DNA of 64,000 bases from Verrucosispora sp. WMMD573 (GTDB lineage: Bacteria; Actinomycetota; Actinomycetes; Mycobacteriales; Micromonosporaceae): NCBI RefSeq assembly GCF_027497175.1, contig NZ_CP114901.1, positions 4,464,001 through 4,528,000 of the forward strand, given 5' to 3'. Shown in pieces: positions 27,857-36,398 of this stretch (its first letter is position 1; the number at the start of each line of letters is the position of its first letter). The translations under genes and the position numbers were made by a program. The notes beneath the pieces were generated by a model. It did not search any database. It saw nothing but the letters and a program-made list of their open reading frames with translations, and was not told the origin of the DNA.

Positions 27857-28939
27857 TCAGCAGTAGAGGTTCGCTCCGGCGGGCACCCCGAGGATGCCCA
27901 CGAACTGCTGGTACCGGGTGACCCGACTCTGCACCTGGGCGGGGTTGCCGCCGTTGCACTCGATCGAGCCGTTGATGCTGCGGATGGTCTGCCCGAAGCC
28001 GGCCCCGGTGACCATCGCGGTGTGCGCGGTCATCGTGCCGGGCCCGTTCTGCGTCATCCAGTACCAGATGGCGGTCTTCCAGGCCACGGCGGCGTCGTTC
28101 TGCACCAGCCACGGGTTGGTCAGCAGCGGCAGCCCGAGGGCGTTGCCCGCCGCGTTGTAGTTGAAGTTCCAGCTCAGCTGGATCGGCCCCCGACCGTAGT
28201 ACGCGGCCTGGCCGGCCGGGCAGCCGTACGGCTGGCCGCTGTCGCAGTAGTGCGGGTAGTTGGCGGTGTTCTGCTCCACGATGTGCACCAGGCCGCCGGT
28301 CTCGTGGTACACGTTCGCCAGGAAGGCCGCCGCCTCCTGGCGCTGCACCGTGGCACCGCCGGTACGCGCGAACGCGGAGTAGGCGCTGAGCGCGTTGATC
28401 AGGCCGGAGTACGTGTAGAAGGGGTTTCGGCCCGGGAACATCTGGTTGAACTGGGCCTCGCTGACCACGAAGGCGCCCGGGTTGGTCGGCGGCGGGCTGC
28501 TGGTGGGCGGCGTACCCGAGCAGGTGTACGGGTCCCAGTACCAGGTGCTGATGATCGGGTCGTAGCCGGGATTGTCGTGCTCGGCGATGTAGTACTGGCC
28601 GTTGGTGTACCGCACGATGCTGCCGGCCGGGTACCAGGTGCCGGCGGTCCAGTTCGGATGGTTGCAGGTGCCGCCCGTGGGCGGCGGGGTGCTGCCGCCG
28701 CAGGCGCCGAGGTCCTGCCAGACACCGGTGGTGCCGGGCGGCGCCTCGTTCTGGGTCCACCACTTCGCCTGGTAGTTGCGGCCGTTGTGGGACACCTGCA
28801 TGCCTGAGGTGTAGACCGCGGTGGACCGCCACCCGGCGGCACAGGCTGCGGCGGAGGCGGCGGTCGACGGGATGACCGCCAGCAGCGCGCCGGTGAGCGT
28901 CAGTGCCGCGAACGCGGCCAGGGCGCGCCATCTCGACAT
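27857..28939 (-). CDS. Secreted GH19 chitinase with two chitin-binding modules
   Basis: 360 residues from ATG 28939 (AGGAGT six bases upstream; the upstream extension has no such site). Sec signal about 1-31. Two CBM5/12-type modules: about 36-80 (VYTSGMQVSHNGRNYQAKWWTQ) and 92-140 (AGTWYPAGSIVRYTNGQYYIAE). A Pro/Thr linker leads to the GH19 domain (about 155-360). Catalytic acid Glu213 in YHETGGL and probable base Glu222 in HIVEQN, then YYGRGPIQLSWNFNYNAAG. Closely resembles Streptomyces ChiC/ChiG-type family 19 chitinases, which degrade chitin and inhibit fungi. Divergent from the GH51-like gene across an unusually AT-rich interval. Confidence 0.93.
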   Translation of the reverse strand: MSRWRALAAFAALTLTGALLAVIPSTAASAAACAAGWRSTAVYTSGMQVSHNGRNYQAKWWTQNEAPPGTTGVWQDLGACGGSTPPPTGGTCNHPNWTAGTWYPAGSIVRYTNGQYYIAEHDNPGYDPIISTWYWDPYTCSGTPPTSSPPPTNPGAFVVSEAQFNQMFPGRNPFYTYSGLINALSAYSAFARTGGATVQRQEAAAFLANVYHETGGLVHIVEQNTANYPHYCDSGQPYGCPAGQAAYYGRGPIQLSWNFNYNAAGNALGLPLLTNPWLVQNDAAVAWKTAIWYWMTQNGPGTMTAHTAMVTGAGFGQTIRSINGSIECNGGNPAQVQSRVTRYQQFVGILGVPAGANLYC

Positions 28940-29264
28940 GCGATCACTCCTTTCCGAAGGGAGGGGACGTCGAAGGGCGGAACGCTCATCGACGGACATG
29001 ATGGTAACACCAACTGTTCATAAACCTTACTAATAATTCCGAGCAGTGAACCGGGCGTTGAGCCGGGCCGGTTGCTGTGGGATTCTTGGACGCCGATGCG
29101 TTGTCGCGCGTGTGAATGGCCGTCACCCGATGGGCAGCCGGAGCCACCACTGGTTCCGGGGGGACGACGGCCGAAGAGGGGATTCGTCTCTGTTTCGCGG
29201 GTCCCGAGCCCGGCACGTCGGGCTCGGGGCCGGCGGACCTCCGCGTGACCAACGAAGGAAGATC
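28940..29264. promoter_or_regulatory. Divergent promoter region with AT-rich island
   Basis: 325 bases between two secreted hydrolase genes. Positions about 28998-29040 are AT-rich (TAACACCAACTGTTCATAAA, then CTTACTAATAATTCC), in sharp contrast with the surroundings. This is the usual position of regulated promoters of secreted glycosidases in this group. No arabinose-type operator and no clear -35/-10 pair are seen; the rest holds no gene. Confidence 0.4.
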
Positions 29265-31376
29265 ATGAAGATCTCGGACAGGCACGGCGTTCGACCCCTG
29301 GCCAAACCCAGGCGATCAGCCCGACGCGGGCATGCCCTTGTCGTGCTGGGTCTGCTGCTCGGCAGCGCCGCACTCGTCGGCATCGACCAGCCCAGCGCCG
29401 TCGCGGCGACCGCGCCGGTGGAAGTGACAGTGAACGCGCGGGCCGGGCTGGCCACCGTGCCCGGCACCGCTCTCGGCGTCAACCACGCCATCTGGGACTC
29501 GCAGCTCGGCACCACCGAGACCTCGGACCTGCTGCGGGCGGCCGGTGTGCAGATGATGCGCTATCCCGGTGGCTCCTACGCCGACATCTACCACTGGCGG
29601 GACCACACCGCCCCCGGCGGCTACGTCGCCCCCGGCACCGACTTCGACACCTTCATGGCCGGCGTGCGGCGGGCCGGCGCCCAGCCGATGATCATCGCCA
29701 ACTACGGCACCGGCACCCCGGAGGAAGCGGCCGAGTGGGTCCGGTACGCCAACGTGACCAAGGGCTACGACGCCCGGTACTGGACGGTCGGCAACGAGAA
29801 CTACGGCAACGGGCACTACGGGTCGGCGTGGGAGGCCGACCACCACCCCGACAAGAGCGCCACCTACTACGCGAACCTGGTGGTCGAGTACGCGGACGCG
29901 ATGAAGGCCGTGGACCCGAGCATCAAGGTCGGCGCGGTGCTCACCATGCCGGCGAACTGGCCGGACGGCCTGACCGCGGGCGACGACCCGGGCCCGTGGA
30001 ACCAGACCGTGCTGGACATCGCCGGCCAGAAGATCGACTTCGTCGACGTGCACTGGTACCCGGGCGGCAGCGCCGCCGAGTCGCTGTCCCGGACCAGCCA
30101 CATCACCGACGCGGTTCACCTGCTCCGGGAGCAGATCACCAGGTATGCCGGCCCGGATGCCGGTCGCATCGGCATCAGCCTCACCGAGGTGAACGTCACC
30201 TCCCAGGGGATGACCAGCCAGCCGGCCGCGCTGTTCCTCGCCGACGCGTACAGCGGGCTGCTGGCCAACGGTGTGTTCACCGTCCACTGGTGGAACGTGC
30301 GCAACGGCATCGGGCAGGTGTCGACCGTGGCCGGGCAGACCGACTACGGCGACTTCGGCATGCTCTCCAGCGGCACCTGTACCTCGGACGGATCGGTCTG
30401 CGAGCCGCCGTTGAACACGCCCTTCGCCGCGTACCACGGGCTGTCCATGATGAGCCGCTTCGCCCGCACCGGCGACCAGTTCATCCGGGCGGCCAGCGAC
30501 GAGCCGCTGGTCGCCGCGCACGCGGTGCGCCGGGCCAACGGCGAGGTCGCGGTGCTGCTGGTGAACCGGGATCCGGACAACGCCCACGAGGTCGCCATCG
30601 ACTATGCCGGCTTCGCCCCGTCGGGCGGGGTGCCGACGGCGCACACCCACACCAACGGCGCCACCGCCATCACCACCAGCCGGTCCGGCAGCGCGACGAG
30701 TCGGACGCTGCCGCCGTACTCGCTGACCACGCTCGTGGTGGAGTCAGCTGCCCCGGCCACCGGGCGCCCCGGCGCACCCGGGCAGCCGACGGCCACCGAC
30801 GTCACCGACCGGACCGCGACGATCTCCTGGCCGGCGGCGACCCGGGGCGCGAGCCCGATCGCCAAGTACGAGGTGTACCGGCAGCACGGCGCGGTCAGTG
30901 AGCAGTTCGGCGAGACCTCGGGCACCTCGCTGACCGTCGACAACCTCGTCCCCGGGCGCAGGTACACGGTCAACGTGCTGACCCGGGACACCGCGGGCCG
31001 GGTCTCGTGGGCGTCGCCGCCGCTGACCTTCACCACCGGTGGCCCGGCCAGCAGCAGTTGCGGCATCCGCTTCACCCGCACCACGGACTGGGGCAACGGC
31101 TACGTGGCGAACGTCGACATCGTCAACAACGCCGACACCGACATCGACGGCTGGACGCTTACCTGGGCCTGGCCGACGACGTGGCAGCGGGTGGGCAGCG
31201 GTTGGAGTGCGAACTGGGAGCAGGTCGACACCGCCGTCCGGGCCACCAGCACCGACGACAACCGCCGGATACCCGCCGGAGGTGGCACGAGTGCCGGCTT
31301 CGTCGGAGAGTACAGCGGGCCGAACGTCACACCTACCGCCTTCCGGCTCAACGGCACCCTCTGCAACGTCCTGTGA
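29265..31376 (+). CDS. Secreted GH51-like (clan A) glycosidase with FnIII and CBM2
   Basis: 703 residues from ATG 29265 (AAGGA upstream; the frame is open earlier without a ribosome site). Signal peptide about 1-48. A (beta/alpha)8 domain has acid/base Glu178 in YWTVGNENYG and the probable nucleophile Glu308 in ISLTEVNVT, with MMRYPGGSYADIYHW at the cleft, as in alpha-L-arabinofuranosidases and related clan GH-A enzymes. A C-terminal beta-domain follows to about 505. FnIII about 510-590 (GAPGQPTATDVTDRTATISWPA). CBM2 cellulose-binding module about 600-703 (CGIRFTRTTDWGNGYVANVDIVN, ending CNVL). Exact substrate is uncertain. No LacI operator is seen before it. Confidence 0.83.
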   Translation: MKISDRHGVRPLAKPRRSARRGHALVVLGLLLGSAALVGIDQPSAVAATAPVEVTVNARAGLATVPGTALGVNHAIWDSQLGTTETSDLLRAAGVQMMRYPGGSYADIYHWRDHTAPGGYVAPGTDFDTFMAGVRRAGAQPMIIANYGTGTPEEAAEWVRYANVTKGYDARYWTVGNENYGNGHYGSAWEADHHPDKSATYYANLVVEYADAMKAVDPSIKVGAVLTMPANWPDGLTAGDDPGPWNQTVLDIAGQKIDFVDVHWYPGGSAAESLSRTSHITDAVHLLREQITRYAGPDAGRIGISLTEVNVTSQGMTSQPAALFLADAYSGLLANGVFTVHWWNVRNGIGQVSTVAGQTDYGDFGMLSSGTCTSDGSVCEPPLNTPFAAYHGLSMMSRFARTGDQFIRAASDEPLVAAHAVRRANGEVAVLLVNRDPDNAHEVAIDYAGFAPSGGVPTAHTHTNGATAITTSRSGSATSRTLPPYSLTTLVVESAAPATGRPGAPGQPTATDVTDRTATISWPAATRGASPIAKYEVYRQHGAVSEQFGETSGTSLTVDNLVPGRRYTVNVLTRDTAGRVSWASPPLTFTTGGPASSSCGIRFTRTTDWGNGYVANVDIVNNADTDIDGWTLTWAWPTTWQRVGSGWSANWEQVDTAVRATSTDDNRRIPAGGGTSAGFVGEYSGPNVTPTAFRLNGTLCNVL

Positions 31377-31381
31377 GGCCA

Positions 31382-31425
31382 CCGGCGTCGTCGGTGGCGG
31401 CAGTGCGCCCCACCGACGACGCCGG
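31382..31425 (+). terminator. Strong terminator after the GH51-like gene
   Basis: Perfect 16-bp stem CCGGCGTCGTCGGTGG / CCACCGACGACGCCGG with a 12-base loop, followed shortly by TTTT. Confidence 0.85.
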
Positions 31426-31513
31426 GACTGGTGATTTTGCCGATGCGGGGCTGGTGGGGCGCCCCAAAGACTGATCGCAGTCGATACCACTCCAACCCAA
31501 GGGAGTATCCGAC

Positions 31514-32401
31514 GTGCGATCTACCACCACCACCCGTCCCCGTTCCCTCTCAATGCTGGCCCGGCTGGCGATGGCCGCCGTCGTGGCCACCGGTGGCGTC
31601 GTCGCCGCCTCGTCCCCGGTCCAGGCCGCCAACCCGTACGAGCGGGGTCCGGCGCCGACAAACGCGATCCTGGAGGCCAGCCGCGGCCCCTTCGCCACCT
31701 CGTCGACGAGCGTCTCCTCGCTTGTCGGCGGCTTCGGCGGCGGCGTCATCTACTACCCGACCACCACCACTGCGGGCACCTTTGGCGCGGTGGCCATCTC
31801 GCCTGGCTACACCGCCTCCTGGTCGAGCCTGGACTGGCTGGGCCCGCGGATCGCCTCGCACGGTTTCGTGGTCATCGGCATCGACACCATCAGCCGGTTC
31901 GATCAACCGGCCAGTCGGGGTCGGCAGCTGCTGGCCGCGCTGGACTACCTGACCGAGCGTAGTTCGGTGCGCGGCCGGATCGACGCCGGCCGGCTGGCCG
32001 TGGCCGGACACTCGATGGGTGGCGGCGGCAGCCTGGAGGCCGCGGCGAGCCGGCCGTCGTTGCAGGCCGCGGTGCCGCTGGCGCCGTGGAACCTGGACAA
32101 GAACTGGTCGAACCTGCGGGTGCCGACGCTGATCGTCGGCGGCGAGTACGACACCGTGGCCTCGGTCTCGTCGCACTCCGAGCCGTTCTACAACAGCATC
32201 CCGGCGTCGGCCGAGAAGGCGTACCTCGAACTGAACGGCGAGGGTCACTTCTTTCCCAACACGGTGAACACTCCCACCGCCAAGCAGATGGTGGCCTGGC
32301 TGAAGCGGTTCGTCGACGACGACACCCGGTACGAGCAGTTCCTCTGCCCGGGGCCGAGCGGTCTGGCGATCGAGGAGTACCGCGACACCTGCCCGCACTG
32401 A
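31514..32401 (+). CDS. Secreted cutinase-type polyester hydrolase (PET-hydrolase family)
   Basis: 295 residues from GTG 31514 (AAGGGAG upstream). Signal peptide 1-39, mature start AANPYERGP. Strong resemblance, by recall, to Thermobifida cutinases and [88 protein letters not shown]. Catalytic triad Ser167 (GHSMGG), Asp213 (GEYDTV), His245 (GEGHFF); oxyanion Tyr99 and Met168; Trp192 in the cleft; Cys278-Cys293 matches the C-terminal disulfide. Differences: SWSSLD where Thermobifida enzymes have GTEAS, and EGHFFPN instead of ATHFAPN. Native substrate is likely cutin or similar polyester. It has its own promoter region and terminator. Confidence 0.92.
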   Translation: MRSTTTTRPRSLSMLARLAMAAVVATGGVVAASSPVQAANPYERGPAPTNAILEASRGPFATSSTSVSSLVGGFGGGVIYYPTTTTAGTFGAVAISPGYTASWSSLDWLGPRIASHGFVVIGIDTISRFDQPASRGRQLLAALDYLTERSSVRGRIDAGRLAVAGHSMGGGGSLEAAASRPSLQAAVPLAPWNLDKNWSNLRVPTLIVGGEYDTVASVSSHSEPFYNSIPASAEKAYLELNGEGHFFPNTVNTPTAKQMVAWLKRFVDDDTRYEQFLCPGPSGLAIEEYRDTCPH

Positions 32402-32408
32402 GGTTGGC

Positions 32409-32437
32409 CCGGGGCGGTCGCGTCGCGTCCGCCCCGG
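32409..32437 (+). terminator. Terminator after the cutinase
   Basis: Perfect 9-bp stem CCGGGGCGG / CCGCCCCGG with an 11-base loop. Confidence 0.65.
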
Positions 32438-32481
32438 CCGTCCGGCCGCCGGTCTTCCGTCCCCTGGACCGGCGGCCTTAT

Positions 32482-32500
32482 ATTGCATTAGCAGTGCAAT
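32482..32500 (+). promoter_or_regulatory. Inverted-repeat operator before the acyl-CoA dehydrogenase operon
   Basis: ATTGCA (32482-32487) and TGCAAT (32495-32500) are inverted repeats with a 7-bp centre inside an AT-rich patch just upstream of GGAGGT. Probable binding site of a TetR-type repressor. Confidence 0.5.
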
Positions 32501-32517
32501 AATATTGGAGGTGGCGG

Positions 32518-33675
32518 GTGTCCGACCACACGGCCGACGGGCTGCGCGGGCTGGTCGCCGCGTTCCTGCGGACGCACGACCCGAGCGGTGACCGCACCGG
32601 CTTCCTGCGCGCCCGCTTCGACGCCGGACTGGCCTGGGTGCACCACCCGCCCGGTCGCGGTGGCCTGGGCGCACCGCCGCACCTTCAGGCGGTGGTGGAC
32701 GACGCCTTCGCCGAGGCCGGCGCGCCGGACAACCAGCCCCGGCGTAACACCATCGGGCTCGGCATGGCCGCGCCCACCCTGCTGCGGCACGCCAGCGAGG
32801 CCCAGTGCCAGCGCTGGCTGCGACCGCTGTGGACCGGCGAGGAGGTGTGGTGCCAGCTGTTCAGCGAGCCCGATGCCGGCTCCGACCTGGCGAGCCTGCG
32901 TACCCGGGCGGTGCCCGACGGCGACGGCTGGGTGGTCGACGGCCAGAAGGTGTGGACGTCGCTGGCCCACGAGGCGCGTTGGGCGATCCTGCTGGCCCGC
33001 ACCGACCCGGCCGTACCCAAGCATCACGGGCTGACCTACTTCGTCTGTGACATGACCGCGCCGGGGGTGCAGGTCCGGCCGCTGCGGCAGGCCACCGGCG
33101 AGGCGGAGTTCAACGAGGTCTTCCTGACCGGGGTCCGGATACCCGACGCCCATCGGATCGGCGAGGTCGGGCACGGTTGGCGGATCGCCCGCACCACCCT
33201 GATGAACGAACGCGTCGCCATCGGCGGCCGGCCGTTGCCGCGGGAGGGCGGGATGGTCGGGGTGCTGGCCCGGCTTTGGCGGGAGCGACCGGACCTGCGC
33301 ACCGGTGGCCTGCACGAGGAGGTGCTCCGCGCGTGGGTACGCGCCGAGGCCGCCCGGCTGGCCGCGCTGCGGCTGCGCCAGCTGATCGCCGCCGGCCAAC
33401 CCGGCCCCGAGGGCTCGGCGGTGAAGCTCTCCTTCGCCGAGCTCAGTCAGCGGATCAGCGGCCTGGAGGTTGAGTTGCGTGGCGCCGAGGGGCTGCGGCA
33501 CGACGACTGGACGATGCGTCGGCCGGTGGCCCCGGACCTGCTCGGTCGCACCGCCACCTATCGCTACCTGCGCGCCCGGGGCAACTCCATCGAGGGCGGC
33601 ACGTCGGAGATCCTGCGCACCATCATCGCCGAGCGGGTGCTCGGGCTGCCCGCCGAGCCCCGGGTGGACCGATGA
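32518..33675 (+). CDS. Acyl-CoA dehydrogenase (large-type subunit)
   Basis: 385 residues from GTG 32518 behind a strong GGAGGT. FAD-contacting motifs QLFSEPDAGSDLASLRTRA and DGQKVWTSLAHEARWAIL are intact, then the helical C-terminal domain with RARGNSIEGGTSEILRTIIAERVLGLP. Ends with an ATGA overlap with a second, shorter dehydrogenase. Adjacent overlapping pairs of this kind in actinobacteria form heteromeric enzymes in steroid and branched acyl-CoA oxidation; I infer the same arrangement here. Substrate unknown. Confidence 0.88.
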   Translation: MSDHTADGLRGLVAAFLRTHDPSGDRTGFLRARFDAGLAWVHHPPGRGGLGAPPHLQAVVDDAFAEAGAPDNQPRRNTIGLGMAAPTLLRHASEAQCQRWLRPLWTGEEVWCQLFSEPDAGSDLASLRTRAVPDGDGWVVDGQKVWTSLAHEARWAILLARTDPAVPKHHGLTYFVCDMTAPGVQVRPLRQATGEAEFNEVFLTGVRIPDAHRIGEVGHGWRIARTTLMNERVAIGGRPLPREGGMVGVLARLWRERPDLRTGGLHEEVLRAWVRAEAARLAALRLRQLIAAGQPGPEGSAVKLSFAELSQRISGLEVELRGAEGLRHDDWTMRRPVAPDLLGRTATYRYLRARGNSIEGGTSEILRTIIAERVLGLPAEPRVDR

Positions 33676-34793
33676 CCGACCTGCTCTACGACGCCGACGA
33701 GGAGACGCTGCGCGGCAGCGTCCGCGCCCTGCTGGCCACGCACGCACCATGGCAGCGCACCCTCGCCGCCGTCGACGCCGGTGCACCGTACGACGCGGCG
33801 CTGTGGCGTCGGCTGGTCGACCAGACCGGGGTGACCGGCCTGGTGGTGCCGGCCGAGCACGGTGGCGCCGGAGCCGGGTTCCGCGAGGTCGCGGTGGTGC
33901 TGGAGGAACTGGGCCGCGCGGTCGCGCCGGTGCCCTTCCTGGGCACCGTCGTGGCCACCCGGGCGCTGCTCGCCTGCGGCGAGTCCACGCTGCTGCGCCA
34001 GATCGCGGCCGCCGAAAGCGACGTGGCGCTGGCCGTCGGTCTCGCCACCGCGCCCGACGCGGCTCCCGGCGCGGTCACCGCCGGCCCCGGGCCGACGCTG
34101 TCCGGCCGGGTGGCCGGCGTCGCCGACACCGCGCCGCCTGGCCTGCTGCTGGTCCCGACCGGCGACGGGCTGTACGCGGTGGACGCCGCGGATCCGGCGG
34201 TGCGGACGACTCCCGTGGTGTCGCTGGACGCCACCCGGCCGCTTGTCGACATCGAGTTCACCGCCGCGCCCGCCCGCCGGGTCGCGGCGGGCGAGGTGGC
34301 CGCCACGACGGTGCGGGCGGCGCTGACCACGGGGGCGGCGCTGCTCGCTTCGGAGCAGGTCGGGGTGGCGCAGTGGTGTCTGGACACGACGGTGGACTAC
34401 GTGCGGCAGCGCCGACAGTTCGGCCGACCGGTCGGTTCGTTCCAGGCGGTCAAGCACCGGCTGGCCGACCTCTGGGTGGAGCTGACCGAGGCTCGGGCGG
34501 TGGCCCGGTACGCGGCCGGCAACGCCGCCGGCTCCGAGGCGTCGCTGGCAGCCGCGTTGGCCCAGGCGTACTGCGGCCCGGTGGCGGTCCGGGCGGCGGA
34601 GACCTGCGTCCAGTTGCACGGTGGCCTGGGCTTCACCTGGGAACACCCGGCCCATCTCTACCTCAAGCGGGCCAAGAGCGCCGCGATCGCCTTCGGCACC
34701 GCCGACCGGCACCGGGCCGCCCTGGCCCGGCTGGTCGACCTGCCCGCGCCGGGCGCCACCGACCGCGTCACGAATCGCTGTACCGACAGGTAA
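33672..34793 (+). CDS. Acyl-CoA dehydrogenase (partner subunit)
   Basis: 373 residues. The N-terminal helical domain (DEETLRGSVRALLATHAPW) and the C-terminal VAQWCLDTTVDYVRQRRQFGRPVGSFQAVKHRLADLWVE and CVQLHGGLGFTWEHPAHLYLKRAK are recognisable. The middle FAD-binding strands are poor: the usual T-E-x-x-x-G-S-D motif is missing (VALAVGLATAPDAAPG there). This asymmetry, one chain with intact flavin motifs and one without, is what heterotetrameric FadE pairs show. Translation is coupled to the first subunit. Confidence 0.85.
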   Translation: MTDLLYDADEETLRGSVRALLATHAPWQRTLAAVDAGAPYDAALWRRLVDQTGVTGLVVPAEHGGAGAGFREVAVVLEELGRAVAPVPFLGTVVATRALLACGESTLLRQIAAAESDVALAVGLATAPDAAPGAVTAGPGPTLSGRVAGVADTAPPGLLLVPTGDGLYAVDAADPAVRTTPVVSLDATRPLVDIEFTAAPARRVAAGEVAATTVRAALTTGAALLASEQVGVAQWCLDTTVDYVRQRRQFGRPVGSFQAVKHRLADLWVELTEARAVARYAAGNAAGSEASLAAALAQAYCGPVAVRAAETCVQLHGGLGFTWEHPAHLYLKRAKSAAIAFGTADRHRAALARLVDLPAPGATDRVTNRCTDR

Positions 34794-34812
34794 CAACCAG
34801 GCATCGAGGGTG

Positions 34813-34849
34813 TTGACGAAACACGCGAGAAACGTACACTCCGAGTGTA
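34813..34849 (+). promoter_or_regulatory. Liv-type importer promoter with palindromic operator
   Basis: TTGACG (34813-34818), 16-bp spacer, TACACT (34835-34840). TACACTC-C-GAGTGTA (34835-34849) is a perfect palindrome over the -10 box. The transporter therefore has its own regulated promoter in addition to any read-through from the dehydrogenases. Confidence 0.6.
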
Positions 34850-34880
34850 ATAATATGGCGGCGAGGCGAGGAGCGGGCTG

Positions 34881-35663
34881 ATGGCGGACGGTCTCGCACT
34901 GCACCAGGTCGGCGTCCGCTTCGGCGGCCTCATCGCCCTCGACGACGTCTCGTTGACGGTCGGGCCGGGCGAGGTGGTCGGGGTGATCGGTCCCAACGGG
35001 GCCGGTAAGACCACACTGTTCAACGTCGTCTGCGGCTTCGCCACCGCGCACACCGGCACGCTCACCCTCGACGGCCGGCCCTTTCGACCACGGCCGCACC
35101 GGCTGACCGGGCTGGGCATCGCCCGGACGTTGCAGGGCACCGGCCTGTTCGCCGGGCTCACCGTGCTGGAGAACGTGATGGCCGGGGCCACCCACACCGC
35201 CCGGACCGGGCTGATACCGGCCCTGCTGGGTCTGCCGCGCAGCGACCGCGACGAGCGCCGGCTGCGCGAGCACGCCCGCGCCGTCCTGGCCGATCTGGGC
35301 ATCACGGAGTACGCCGACGCCGCGCCGGACACCCTGCCGTTCGCGGTACGCCAGCGGGTCGCGCTCGCCCGCGCGCTGGCCGCCCGTCCCCGGCTGCTGC
35401 TGCTCGACGAGCCGGCCGGCGGCCTCGGCGCCGATGACGTGGACAGCCTCGCGGAGCTGATCCGGGGGCTGCCGCACCGGGCCACCGACCCCTGTGCGGT
35501 GCTGCTGGTGGAACACCACATGGACCTGGTCATGGCGGTCTGTGACCGGATCGTGGTGCTCGACTTCGGGCGGGTCGTCGCCAGCGGGCCGCCCGAGGCG
35601 GTCCGCGAGGATCCGGCTGTGGTGGACGCCTACCTCGGTGCCAGCCTCGACGAGGCCGCGTAA
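34881..35663 (+). CDS. Branched-chain amino acid-type ABC transporter ATPase (LivG-like)
   Basis: 260 residues. P-loop GPNGAGKTTLFNV, GLGIARTLQGTGLFAGLTVLENVMAG (LivG-type Q-loop region), Walker B LLLLDEPAGGLG, VEHHMDLVMAVCDRIVVLDFG. The ABC signature is degenerate, LPFAVRQRVALARAL instead of LSxGQ, as in the LPxGxQ subset of LivG proteins but further altered. First gene of a complete Liv-type system; TAATG overlap with the next gene. Confidence 0.88.
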   Translation: MADGLALHQVGVRFGGLIALDDVSLTVGPGEVVGVIGPNGAGKTTLFNVVCGFATAHTGTLTLDGRPFRPRPHRLTGLGIARTLQGTGLFAGLTVLENVMAGATHTARTGLIPALLGLPRSDRDERRLREHARAVLADLGITEYADAAPDTLPFAVRQRVALARALAARPRLLLLDEPAGGLGADDVDSLAELIRGLPHRATDPCAVLLVEHHMDLVMAVCDRIVVLDFGRVVASGPPEAVREDPAVVDAYLGASLDEAA

Positions 35664-36382
35664 TGGGCGCCGACCTGCTCGCCGCCGAGGCCCTGGCCGC
35701 CGGCTACGGGCCGATCCCGGTGCTGCACGAGGTCGACCTGCGGGTGCCCAGCGGCACCATCGCCGCCGTCATCGGGGCCAACGGCGCCGGCAAGACCACC
35801 CTGCTGCGCACCCTGTCGGGCATGCTGCGTCCGACCGCAGGTCGGATCCTCCTCGACGGCCGCGACCTGCGCGGCACCCCGGTCGAGCAGCTCGTGCGGC
35901 GCGGCGTGGCGCACGTGCCGGAGGGACGCGGCGTGATCGGCGAACTCACCGTGGAGGAGAACCTGCGCCTCGGCGCGTTGTGGCGGCGGGACCGCAGCGA
36001 CGCCGCGCGCGCCCTCGACGAGGTCTATCAGCTGTTCGAGCCGCTGGCCGCGCGGCGGCGACACCTCGGCCACCAGCTCTCCGGTGGCGAACGGCAGATG
36101 CTGGCCCTCGGTCGGGCCCTGGTCGGCCGGCCCCGCCTGCTGCTGCTGGATGAGCCGTCGCTCGGTCTGGCACCACGGGTGGTGGCCCAGACCATGGCGT
36201 TGCTGCGTCAGCTGCGCGACGACAGCGGGCTGACCGTGCTGCTGGTCGAGCAGAACGTGCGCAGCGCCCTGGCCGTCGCCGACCAGGGCATCGTGATGTC
36301 GCTCGGTCGGGTCGTCCTGGCCGCCCCGGCCGCCCGGCTGCGCGACGACGCCGACCTGCGCCACGCCTACCTCGGATTCTGA
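35663..36382 (+). CDS. Branched-chain amino acid-type ABC transporter ATPase (LivF-like)
   Basis: 239 residues. GANGAGKTTLLRTLSG, VAHVPEGRGVIGELTVEENLRLG, LSGGERQMLALGRAL, LLLLDEPSLGLAPRVV and VLLVEQNVRSALAVAD are textbook LivF motifs with an intact signature. Starts inside the LivG stop codon. The two ATPases should form a heterodimer under the LivH/LivM-type permeases. Confidence 0.9.
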   Translation: MGADLLAAEALAAGYGPIPVLHEVDLRVPSGTIAAVIGANGAGKTTLLRTLSGMLRPTAGRILLDGRDLRGTPVEQLVRRGVAHVPEGRGVIGELTVEENLRLGALWRRDRSDAARALDEVYQLFEPLAARRRHLGHQLSGGERQMLALGRALVGRPRLLLLDEPSLGLAPRVVAQTMALLRQLRDDSGLTVLLVEQNVRSALAVADQGIVMSLGRVVLAAPAARLRDDADLRHAYLGF

Positions 36383-36398
36383 AGCGACAAGGAGGACC

